A stretch of 9,654 bases of DNA from Pseudodesulfovibrio sp. (GCA_022712815.1 JAFLJW010000452.1:1-9654), one strand, 5' to 3'; positions 1 to 5,150 are shown, counted from the first letter of the stretch. Numbers and translations are program-made. Notes: a model not told the origin generated them from the sequence alone.

Positions 1-37
1 CCCGGATGTTGAATGGGAAGTGCATCTTTTTTTTTAC

Positions 38-100
38 CCCCTTGAAAGGGGCAGGGCGGGGAGATTCATCCGGGGATGATTCCCCCCGCCACTGGGGGGA
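38..100. repeat. Nested GC-rich hairpins downstream of the TetR-family gene
   Basis: The 157 bases before the tetR-like stop codon hold no convincing gene. They contain three hairpins. Bases 38-43 pair with 46-51 (6 bp). Bases 55-71 pair with 74-90 over 17 positions with only two mismatches around a GG turn. Bases 81-87 (TCCCCCC) can instead pair with 94-100 (GGGGGGA), which would disrupt the second hairpin. None is followed by a T-run in the direction of either strand, so a simple intrinsic terminator is not supported. The block may end the repressor transcript in a factor-dependent way, or may be an extragenic palindrome. Confidence 0.5.
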
Positions 101-157
101 AGGTTGCAGGAAACCGGGTCAGGGTCAAGGGGAGGGTGGACCCGGCTGGCTGCGTCC

Positions 158-790
158 TTACGTGTTTTCCTTTACGGCACTTAGGCCGCCAAGGGAAAAT
201 TTGACTATATGATCGACGAAATCGTCAATGTTGCCTCTTACCGAGGGACGTTGCGGCGTGAGCCTGTCGATAATCGGCTGAGTCAGCAGATGATCGAGCA
301 CCAATGCCCAGATGTTTGAACTGGAAAAAGCGAGGACCGCGCCGGGAACGTCCGGACCCAGAATCTCGGTCAGGATATTCCTTAGTTCGTCGGTTCGGGG
401 CTGAACCTGACGTTTGACAATAAAGTCGAGGTTTTGGCTCGGTTTGGCCATCTCTCGCAGGAAAATGGCCCAGCGTTGGGTCACCATGCCATTGCCGCGT
501 TCATATATTTCGCTTGTCAGGTCGCTCAGGTAGTTGTGCAGCCTCTCTTGGGGAGAGAGGTCTGGGTCTTTGGCAATCTGAGGATGCTCGTCCTTGGGGA
601 AAATCTCTTCCAATACTGCCACATACAGCGCGTCCTTGCCGCCGAAGTGGTAATTGACAGCGGCCACATTGGCTTTGGCCCGGCCGCAGATGTCGCGCAC
701 AGTGGCGGCGTCAAAGCCTTTATCGGCAAAAACTTCGATGGCAGCGGCCAGTAGCGCGTCTTTTGTGTTGACGTCAGGTGTTTCGTTCAT
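158..790 (-). CDS. TetR/AcrR-family transcriptional repressor, CecR-like
   Basis: This is a DNA-binding repressor of 210 residues, a normal TetR length. Residues 10-56 form the TetR helix-turn-helix, with the recognition part TVRDICGRAK followed by NVAAVNYHFGGKDALY. The C-terminal half (about 80-200), with MVTQRWAIFLREMAKPS and a later helical segment around SSNIWALVLDH, resembles the CecR (YbiH) ligand-binding domain, a subgroup often linked to drug or solvent efflux. That domain assignment is from memory of the family. The gene is divergent from ispH, and the spacer holds an 18-bp perfect palindrome likely bound by this protein, so autoregulation is expected. The start has no clear Shine-Dalgarno, but the N-terminus is of typical length. 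Efflux targets, if adjacent, would lie outside the window beyond base 1. Confidence 0.9.
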   Translation of the reverse strand: MNETPDVNTKDALLAAAIEVFADKGFDAATVRDICGRAKANVAAVNYHFGGKDALYVAVLEEIFPKDEHPQIAKDPDLSPQERLHNYLSDLTSEIYERGNGMVTQRWAIFLREMAKPSQNLDFIVKRQVQPRTDELRNILTEILGPDVPGAVLAFSSSNIWALVLDHLLTQPIIDRLTPQRPSVRGNIDDFVDHIVKFSLGGLSAVKENT

Positions 791-821
791 AAATATAGGT
801 GACGGCAGGTGTCCCGCCTTA

Positions 822-844
822 GTTTGTTCAAACAGTTGTTTGAA
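822..844. promoter_or_regulatory. Probable TetR-family operator between tetR-like gene and ispH
   Basis: Bases 827-844 read TTCAAACAGTTGTTTGAA, a perfect inverted repeat of two 8-bp half-sites with a GT centre. A second palindrome, GTTTGTTCAAAC (822-833), overlaps it, so there are three CAAAC/GTTTG half-sites in 23 bases. Size, symmetry and position (37 bases upstream of the repressor start) fit autoregulatory TetR-family operators. It is not shown that ispH is also controlled. A separate 11-bp palindrome, TGCCGTCGGCA, lies at 908-918 in the ispH leader. Confidence 0.65.
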
Positions 845-858
845 TTTTTATCCTCCCA

Positions 859-886
859 TTGTGGTCTGCAAGTCAAGAGATATTTT
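859..886 (+). promoter_or_regulatory. Possible sigma-70 promoter for ispH
   Basis: TTGTGG (859-864) and TATTTT (881-886) are separated by 16 bases and lie about 70 bases upstream of the ispH GTG. Both hexamers are imperfect, so this is a candidate only. The palindromic operator lies just upstream of it. Confidence 0.3.
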
Positions 887-958
887 CAGGCATCATTTTT
901 GGCTTGGTGCCGTCGGCAATGGGTGTGAGTCATTTGGATTGATTAGAGGAGATGGTCT

Positions 959-1807
959 GTGGAAGTTCTTTTAGCCAAAACTGCCGGCTTTTGCATGGGT
1001 GTTGATCTTGCCCTTCGGAGGCTTGATAAGCTCGTTGCCACTGCCGAAGACAGGCCCATCTTCATTTTGGGACCCATCATTCACAATCCTCAGGTGCTTA
1101 AAAAATATGCCGAGCAGGGTGTGACCATGGTGGACGCACCGGGCGAAGTGCCAAGTGGCGCGGTCGTCGTTATTCGCGCCCACGGCATTACCCGACAGGT
1201 TGAGGCCGAGTTGAGAGATCGTGATGTTCAGATCAGAGATGCCACTTGTCCTCGTGTCAAGAAGGCGCAATTGCTCATCAGTAGTAATACTCAAAATGGC
1301 AAGGAATTGCTGCTTTACGGCGAGGCCGATCACCCGGAGGTCGCTGGACTGGTCAGTTATGCCGAGAATGGTTTTTTTGTTTTCGGGTCCGAGAAAGAAC
1401 TGGCCGTATACCCGCTGTCCAGGGACAAGTCCTATGTGTTCGCGGCCCAAACCACGCAGGACCGGATGCTTTTCGACAAGATGTCAGACAGGATGACTGG
1501 CGATACCGCTCTGGACGTAGTGGTGCTTGAAACCATCTGCGATGCCACCAAGCTGCGCCAGAAAGAGGCCAGCAAACTTGCAGCCCAAGTCGATTTCATG
1601 GTCGTGGTCGGCGGCTATAATAGTGGTAATACCCGCAGGCTGGCCCAAGTCGTTTCTGAACATGGCACTCCGTGCAAACACGTGGAAACCATGGCAGACC
1701 TTTCTCTTGACGGCCTGTTGCAGTACAAGAAAATTGGTATCACCGCCGGAGCCTCCACCCCTATACATCTCATTTATGAAGTGCTGGGCGTACTCAGAAA
1801 TATTTAA
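959..1807 (+). CDS. ispH: 4-hydroxy-3-methylbut-2-enyl diphosphate reductase IspH (LytB)
   Basis: IspH catalyses the last step of the MEP isoprenoid pathway, reducing HMBPP to IPP and DMAPP with a [4Fe-4S] cluster in the cytoplasm. The 282-residue protein has the three cluster cysteines: C12 in GFCMGV, C97 in DATCPRVKK and C194 in ETICDATKLRQ. Substrate-binding features are also visible: H42 (IHNP), H125-E127 in DHPEV, the QTTQ stretch at 164-167, the NSGNTRRL segment at 221-228 (NS.N.RL is usual) and the GASTP motif at 264-268. Length is normal for the short bacterial form. The start is GTG at 959, six bases after AGAGGAGA (945-952), and it gives the usual N-terminus with C12 in place. The gene looks monocistronic: the next gene is more than 700 bases away, beyond large palindromes. 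Confidence 0.97.
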   Translation: MEVLLAKTAGFCMGVDLALRRLDKLVATAEDRPIFILGPIIHNPQVLKKYAEQGVTMVDAPGEVPSGAVVVIRAHGITRQVEAELRDRDVQIRDATCPRVKKAQLLISSNTQNGKELLLYGEADHPEVAGLVSYAENGFFVFGSEKELAVYPLSRDKSYVFAAQTTQDRMLFDKMSDRMTGDTALDVVVLETICDATKLRQKEASKLAAQVDFMVVVGGYNSGNTRRLAQVVSEHGTPCKHVETMADLSLDGLLQYKKIGITAGASTPIHLIYEVLGVLRNI

Positions 1808-1846
1808 ATAATCGGCGCATAGTTTATCACAGTTCGTTGCCTCTTG

Positions 1847-2025
1847 GGACGTGTCGACAATTATCCACCTACTCCGTTTGGCAAGGTTTTCAAATGACTG
1901 CGTTGTCAGGAGAAAATGACTCTTGATGTAGCTATGGCTACGCCTGAGATCCATTTTTACCTTCCCCCTTGCCCTTTAAAAAACCTTGCTTAAACTCGTG
2001 ACGGTGTCTACTTGTCGACATGTCC
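1847..2025 (-). repeat. Large nested palindromic element, copy A (divergent)
   Basis: Outer arms GGACGTGTCGACAA (1847-1860) and TTGTCGACATGTCC (2012-2025) are complementary at 13 of 14 positions. Inner arms GCAAGGTTTT (1881-1890) and AAAACCTTGC (1980-1989) are perfect, with AAA/TTT pairing continuing inside. The centre is GTAGC-TATG-GCTAC (1928-1941) within a longer imperfect hairpin whose AAAATG/CATTTT ends are at about 1914-1958. Read on the minus strand, it has CAAGG (1971-1967) and CAACGCAGT (1905-1897) at a spacing of 66 nt. The two related elements at 2031-2157 and 3934-4063 have the same spacing. No protein is encoded. Confidence 0.7.
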
Positions 2026-2030
2026 TGAGT

Positions 2031-2157
2031 GCTTTTTCGCTTGGAATAGTTCAAGTACAAGGCGCAAAAAAAGCACAAGACCGAAGCGTATTCTTATACG
2101 TGAGGGTTTGTGCTTTTTGCAGCAACGCAGTAATTGAGCCATTCCAAGCGAAAAAGC
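2031..2157 (+). repeat. Large nested palindromic element, copy B
   Basis: Perfect 17-bp arms GCTTTTTCGCTTGGAAT (2031-2047) and its complement (2141-2157) enclose a 93-base core. Pairing continues inward (GTTCAA at 2049-2054 with TTGAGC at 2134-2139, one wobble). The core has a stem AAAAAGCACAA (2068-2078) with TTGTGCTTTTT (2108-2118), then CGTAT-TCTT-ATACG (2087-2100). Bases 2073-2117 match the reverse complement of 3975-4019 at 42 of 45 positions. Only 5 bases separate it from copy A, and a fourth hairpin begins 2 bases later. Confidence 0.85.
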
Positions 2158-2158
2158 T

Positions 2159-2209
2159 GGGGCCAGGCGGTTCCGGTAGAATGATATACCGAAAGCTGAC
2201 CCTGGCCCC
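2159..2209. repeat. Hairpin abutting copy B
   Basis: GGGGCCAGG (2159-2167) pairs perfectly with CCTGGCCCC (2201-2209). Inside, CGGTA pairs with TACCG around GAATGATA, and GGTT with GACC. There is no trailing T-run on either strand. It starts one base after the arm of copy B, so the two form a continuous palindromic block. Confidence 0.6.
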
Positions 2210-2415
2210 GTGCACGATGTCCTCTGTGTACGCATCGCCGTTGCTGTGCATTTTGTGCTGGCCGAGACTGTGGAGGGCGTCAGCCAACCGGATAGCAACG
2301 TCCTGACCTCGGTAACGATGCTGACGTTGGACATCAACCGGGAGAGGATTACCTGATTGGAGGGCATTTTTTTGCCGCGCGATTCAAGTATAGCACCTCT
2401 TCCAGCGTGTAGTAT
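2210..2415. other. Spacer without a recognised gene; possible coding remnant
   Basis: This stretch is GC-richer and codon-like. On the plus strand one frame is open from 2180 to a TGA at 2354-2356 without a credible start, and reads like a protein C-terminus (about 58 codons). The minus strand is also open in two frames over the same bases, which is why neither strand can be chosen. It resembles no family I recognise. A T-run (2367-2373) is flanked by only a 4-bp GGCA/TGCC stem. It may be the remains of a gene disrupted by the adjacent palindromic elements, or simply non-coding. Confidence 0.25.
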
Positions 2416-2421
2416 TATAAT
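2416..2421 (+). promoter_or_regulatory. Possible -10 box of the moaE-moaA promoter
   Basis: TATAAT matches the sigma-70 -10 consensus exactly and lies in a locally AT-rich segment about 140 bases upstream of the moaE-like start. No good -35 hexamer is found 16-18 bases upstream (the sequence there is GCACCT-like), so the promoter would need an activator or is not real. The leader from here to the gene shows no riboswitch I could recognise, including no clear Moco-riboswitch fold. Confidence 0.35.
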
Positions 2422-2546
2422 CGTAAAACATATTGTCTCGTGGCAATTGCATCCAGATGCGGTGCCGGATCGGGGGCAAAAGATAAGGGCTTGCGACAGC
2501 CGTTTATGGTGCTTACCTTGTCCAAGGTCTGTTTATGAAAATCTCC

Positions 2547-2552
2547 AAGGAG
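2547..2552 (+). promoter_or_regulatory. Ribosome binding site deciding the moaE-like start
   Basis: AAGGAG lies six bases before GTG at 2559. An in-frame ATG at 2535 would make this strong Shine-Dalgarno part of the coding region and has only AAGG (2523-2526) upstream. The GTG is therefore preferred. Confidence 0.6.
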
Positions 2553-2558
2553 TACCCA

Positions 2559-2921
2559 GTGGATATCAATAAAGCCATCGCTGATTTGAAGAAAGAGCCG
2601 GGATTTGCCGATAACGTCGGCATGTTGCTGGTTCACAACGGTCTCGTCCGCGGCTGGTCCCGCAAGGATCGGTCCAAAGTTTCTGCAATCGAAGTGACTC
2701 CAGATCTGGTCAAGATGGAGGAGATACGCAAGGATATCGAAGCTTATGACGGTGTTTTTAGGGCCGTTGCCCATGCCAATTCAGGCTTGATGAAACCCGG
2801 TGATGACGTGCTTTTCCTGATCGTGGCCGGTGACATCCGCGAGAACGTCAAGGCTGCCCTGTCCGACTTTCTCGATCGAGTGAAGTCAGAAGCTGTCAGC
2901 AAAAAAGAAATTTTCGCATAA
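2559..2921 (+). CDS. moaE: Molybdopterin synthase catalytic subunit-like protein (divergent MoaE)
   Basis: MoaE with thiocarboxylated MoaD converts precursor Z (cPMP) to molybdopterin in the cytoplasm. The 120-residue product shows the MoaE plan: a VHNGLVRGW segment (25-33) in place of the usual FTGxVR, then EAYDGVFRAVAHANSGLMKPGDD, then the strand VLFLIVAG and the final helix DFLDRVKSEAVSKKE. K109 and K116 sit seven residues apart, like the two catalytic lysines of E. coli MoaE (K119, K126). The protein is shorter than E. coli MoaE and departs from the usual HR pairs: HA at 72-73 and IR at 93-94. It could be a lineage-specific MoaE or a paralogue of altered activity. It lies 9 bases upstream of moaA, clearly the same operon. 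No moaD is in the window. A longer start at 2535 (128 residues) is possible. Confidence 0.8.
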   Translation: MDINKAIADLKKEPGFADNVGMLLVHNGLVRGWSRKDRSKVSAIEVTPDLVKMEEIRKDIEAYDGVFRAVAHANSGLMKPGDDVLFLIVAGDIRENVKAALSDFLDRVKSEAVSKKEIFA

Positions 2922-2930
2922 GGCCACCCC

Positions 2931-3932
2931 ATGCATAAGTCCCTAGAAGATACCCATGGCCGCAAGGCCAGTTACATGCGCGTCAGCGTTACTGATCGCT
3001 GCAACATGCACTGTACCTACTGTGCCGGTGAAGGATGCGATTTCATCCCGCATTCAAATATTCTTCGCTACGAAGAAATATTGGACCTCATTGGCATGGC
3101 CGTTGATTTTGGCGTGGAAAAAATCCGTTTCACCGGAGGCGAGCCATTTGTTCGCAAGGGTTTTGCCGATTTCATGATAAGTGCGGCCGCCCGGTTCCCG
3201 AAAGTTGATCTGTGCGTGACCACCAACGCCACCCTCATCGGGGATTATGTGGAGAGATTGGCCCAGGCAGGCATACGCAGGGTGAATATTTCCCTCGATA
3301 CGCTTGATCCGGATAAATTCACTCGCATTACCGGGCATGACCTGTATTCCACGGTTCGGGCCAATATCGATCGCTGTCTGGACGCGGGAATGAACGTCAA
3401 GGTCAATGCCGTGGCCATGAAAGGGGTCAACGACAACGAACTTCCGGGCTTTATCAAATTCGCCACAACCCATTCCGTTGACATGCGCTTCATTGAATTC
3501 ATGCCCGTAGGACTTGATACCGGCTGGAAAGACGATACCGTGTGGAGGGCTGAAGATATTCTGGCCCAGGCCAGGGAACTGACCGAGCTGATTCCGGTCA
3601 AAGGCAGCGAGAAGCAGCATGGCCCGGCCCGGATGTTCACGATCTCAGGCGGAAAAGGGCGCATTGGCCTTATCTCGCCGTATACCAATCATTTTTGTGC
3701 CACCTGCAATCGGTTGCGCATCACCTCTGATGGCTCCCTGCGGACCTGCCTGTTCTCGGACAAAGTCTACCGACTGCGTCCTGCCCTTCGCCATCCCAAG
3801 CTGGGCCTTCCCACTGTGGAGCGCATCATCCGTGTCGCCAGCAAGAGAAAACCCATGGGTTATGAACTCCTCGCACACATGCCTGCCGGACAAGGCGTTT
3901 GCCACACCCGCATGGCCTCCATCGGCGGCTAG
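2931..3932 (+). CDS. moaA: GTP 3',8-cyclase MoaA (radical SAM)
   Basis: MoaA is a radical SAM enzyme that, with MoaC, converts GTP to cyclic pyranopterin monophosphate, the first step of molybdenum-cofactor synthesis. The 333-residue protein has the N-terminal SAM-cluster motif C24-x3-C28-x2-C31 (CNMHCTYC), the GGEP SAM-binding motif at 69-72, TTNAT at 97-101 and NISLDTL at 119-125. The second cluster near the C-terminus uses C256, C259 and C273 (CATCNRLRIT and RTC). The protein ends in Ile-Gly-Gly, the conserved GG tail that enters the active site. Length is normal. The start at 2931 gives the expected LxDxxGR lead-in; its Shine-Dalgarno is weak (AAGG, 2920-2923), which fits translation coupled to the preceding moaE-like gene. 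One base lies between its stop codon and the arm of a large palindromic element. Confidence 0.96.
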   Translation: MHKSLEDTHGRKASYMRVSVTDRCNMHCTYCAGEGCDFIPHSNILRYEEILDLIGMAVDFGVEKIRFTGGEPFVRKGFADFMISAAARFPKVDLCVTTNATLIGDYVERLAQAGIRRVNISLDTLDPDKFTRITGHDLYSTVRANIDRCLDAGMNVKVNAVAMKGVNDNELPGFIKFATTHSVDMRFIEFMPVGLDTGWKDDTVWRAEDILAQARELTELIPVKGSEKQHGPARMFTISGGKGRIGLISPYTNHFCATCNRLRITSDGSLRTCLFSDKVYRLRPALRHPKLGLPTVERIIRVASKRKPMGYELLAHMPAGQGVCHTRMASIGG

Positions 3933-3933
3933 C

Positions 3934-4063
3934 TTGCGGATTGTTCAGGGAGGCCCGATTGCGTCGTTGCGGGTAAAAGCGCAAACCCTCACGTATAGGA
4001 ATACGCTTCGGTCTTGCGCTTTCATCCGCGCCTAACACTCGAACCTCCCTGAACAATCCGCAA
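3934..4063 (-). repeat. Large nested palindromic element, copy C
   Basis: Perfect 20-bp arms (3934-3953, beginning TTGCGGATTG, and 4044-4063, ending CAATCCGCAA) enclose a 90-base core that is copy B in the opposite orientation. The centre is CGTAT-AGGA-ATACG (3992-4005). Its stem has GCGCAA/TTGCGC where copy B has GCACAA/TTGTGC, a compensatory change. The sequence between stem and centre (GACCGAAG and TGAGGGT on the minus strand) is identical to copy B although it pairs poorly. The element fills the 3' spacer between convergent moaA and lgt. There is no T-run after either arm. Confidence 0.85.
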
Positions 4064-4091
4064 AGAGATGATTGTGTGTGAGGGGGGTGAA

Positions 4092-4172
4092 GAGCTTGCG
4101 TATAAGAATACGCGGCGGGGAGAAGATGTAGGAGCTTGCGTATGAGAATACGCGGCGGGGGAGAAGATGTGA
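4092..4172. repeat. Tandem repeat of two 40-41-bp units with small palindromes, plus a degenerate third
   Basis: Units 4092-4131 and 4132-4172 both read GAGCTTGCGTAT, a 4-base loop, ATACGCGGCGGGG and then AGAAGATGT. They differ at the loop (AAGA versus GAGA) and by one extra G. Each holds a perfect 6-bp hairpin GCGTAT/ATACGC. The inner CGTAT/ATACG and the AAGA loop equal the heart of copy B. A decayed third unit (from 4173) has TTTGCGTATAGGG and closes with CGCAAA. The rest of the spacer up to the lgt stop (4201-4245) shows only a 4-bp stem and no convincing terminator. Confidence 0.75.
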
Positions 4173-4245
4173 GATTTTGCGTATAGGGTGGCGCAAAGTT
4201 ATTGCGAGAGGGTGTTGTGGGCTTTTCTTGATAGCCTGAAGTTTT

Positions 4246-5028
4246 TTATTTCCCTTTCATGTGGCCTTGGTAGAGGTAGAACGCGCCTGTTGCCATCATT
4301 GGCAGACAGAGTAGTTGCCCCATGGAGAGCCAGTTGAGGGCGATGAAGCCGAGATGGGCGTCTGGTTCACGGGCGAATTCGACAATGAAGCGGAAGCAGC
4401 CGTATCCGAGCAGGAAGAGTGCGCCAATGCATCCCGTGGGTCTGGGCTTGGAAGAATACCACCAGAGAATAGAGAAAAGGACCATGCCTTCAAGGGCGGC
4501 TTCGTAGAGCTGGGAGGGGTGTCGAGGGTAGGCTCCCGCGCCGGGGAATGGCATGGCCCACGGCAGGTTGGTATACCGACCCCAAAGCTCGGCATTGATG
4601 AAATTTCCGATACGTCCGAAAAACAATCCGGGAGGGACGAGCGGGGCGATGAAATCAGTCACTTCCAGAAAGGACATCTTGTTGACCCGACCAAACACCC
4701 AGCAGGCCAGCGATACGCCGATCAGACCGCCGTGAAAGGACATGCCGCCTTCCCACACGGCAAAAACCTTGAGCGGATTGGAAAAATAAAAGTCGGCATT
4801 GTAGAAAAAAACGTAGCCCAGCCTGCCACCCACGACCACGCCGATGATTGCCCAGGTGATGAAATCGTCCAGATTGGCGGCAGACCATTTATTCCACGGC
4901 TTGTTGGCCCGGTAACGGCCAAGCAGCCAGGCGGACAGGATGCCAAGCACGTACATCATACCGTACCAGCGAAGCTGAAGTGGGCCGATGGAAAGCATGA
5001 CCGGGTCAAATTGTGGATAATTGAGCAT
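4246..5028 (-). CDS. lgt: Phosphatidylglycerol--prolipoprotein diacylglyceryl transferase Lgt
   Basis: Lgt is an inner-membrane enzyme that moves diacylglycerol from phosphatidylglycerol to the lipobox cysteine of prolipoproteins, the first step of lipoprotein maturation. The 260-residue protein has several hydrophobic segments (about 22-36, 57-75, 101-112, 125-137, 181-191, 199-217, 233-253). The Lgt signature is FFGRIGNFINAELWGR (136-151) with R139, N142 and E147. Also visible are WYG (21-23), MSFHGG with H99, HPSQLYEA (170-177) and EFAREPD with R220, matching residues known to matter in the E. coli enzyme. Length is normal for the short form. Upstream is ACGGAG about 10 bases before ATG. 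It is divergent from the 5151 gene and convergent with moaA, so it is probably transcribed alone. Confidence 0.97.
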   Translation of the reverse strand: MLNYPQFDPVMLSIGPLQLRWYGMMYVLGILSAWLLGRYRANKPWNKWSAANLDDFITWAIIGVVVGGRLGYVFFYNADFYFSNPLKVFAVWEGGMSFHGGLIGVSLACWVFGRVNKMSFLEVTDFIAPLVPPGLFFGRIGNFINAELWGRYTNLPWAMPFPGAGAYPRHPSQLYEAALEGMVLFSILWWYSSKPRPTGCIGALFLLGYGCFRFIVEFAREPDAHLGFIALNWLSMGQLLCLPMMATGAFYLYQGHMKGK

Positions 5029-5059
5029 GGGGGCTGGTCTCCGTATCTGTGATGCGTCT

Positions 5060-5087
5060 TTGTTTTCTCTTGAAATTCAGGTATACT
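5060..5087 (+). promoter_or_regulatory. Probable sigma-70 promoter of the 5151-6585 unit
   Basis: TTGTTT (5060-5065) and TATACT (5082-5087) are separated by 16 bases. Transcription would start near 5094, so coding cannot begin at the in-frame ATG at 5049. The promoter lies in the spacer divergent from lgt and abuts a perfect palindrome at 5096-5110. Confidence 0.5.
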
Positions 5088-5095
5088 TCCGTACC

Positions 5096-5117
5096 GGACA
5101 CAATGTGTCCCTTTTTT
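5096..5117 (+). promoter_or_regulatory. Palindrome with T-run at the start of the leader: operator or terminator
   Basis: GGACAC-AAT-GTGTCC (5096-5110) is a perfect inverted repeat followed directly by CTTTTTT (5111-5117), the form of an intrinsic terminator. It begins within a few bases of the predicted transcription start. An ordinary attenuator there would end a transcript of only about 20 nt, so a repressor operator overlapping the start site is at least as likely. If transcription came instead from further upstream it would act as a real terminator. Confidence 0.5.
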
Positions 5118-5150
5118 GATAATGCCGTCAACCCTGAGATGACAGAGATC

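Noticed and set aside
28..51. Intrinsic terminator formed by the T-run and CCCCTT/AAGGGG hairpin
   Set aside because: On the plus strand the T-run precedes this hairpin, and on the minus strand the hairpin is followed by A residues, so it has the wrong polarity for both.
2008..2367. 119-codon minus-strand open frame through the palindromic block
   Set aside because: More than half of it runs through the inverted repeats of copy B and the hairpin, so its translation reflects repeat sequence; no start signal or family similarity supports it.
2441..2460. Sigma-54 promoter suggested by TGGCAATTGC
   Set aside because: The spacing between the GG and GC elements does not match the -24/-12 arrangement.
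3619..4035. 138-codon plus-strand open frame overlapping the moaA end and copy C
   Set aside because: It is out of frame with moaA, whose cluster cysteines and GG tail are intact, and it ends inside the repeat.
3934..4063. Integron attC site, suggested by GCCTAAC inside copy C
   Set aside because: The required partner GTTRRRY is not present in the matching place and there is no integrase or gene cassette nearby.
4315..5052. 245-codon open frame on the plus strand
   Set aside because: It lies entirely opposite lgt, which has unmistakable family motifs; this is a shadow of the GC-rich codon pattern.
5049..5138. Start of the 5151 gene at ATG 5049
   Set aside because: It would put the likely promoter (5060-5087) and the palindrome with T-run (5096-5117) inside the coding region.
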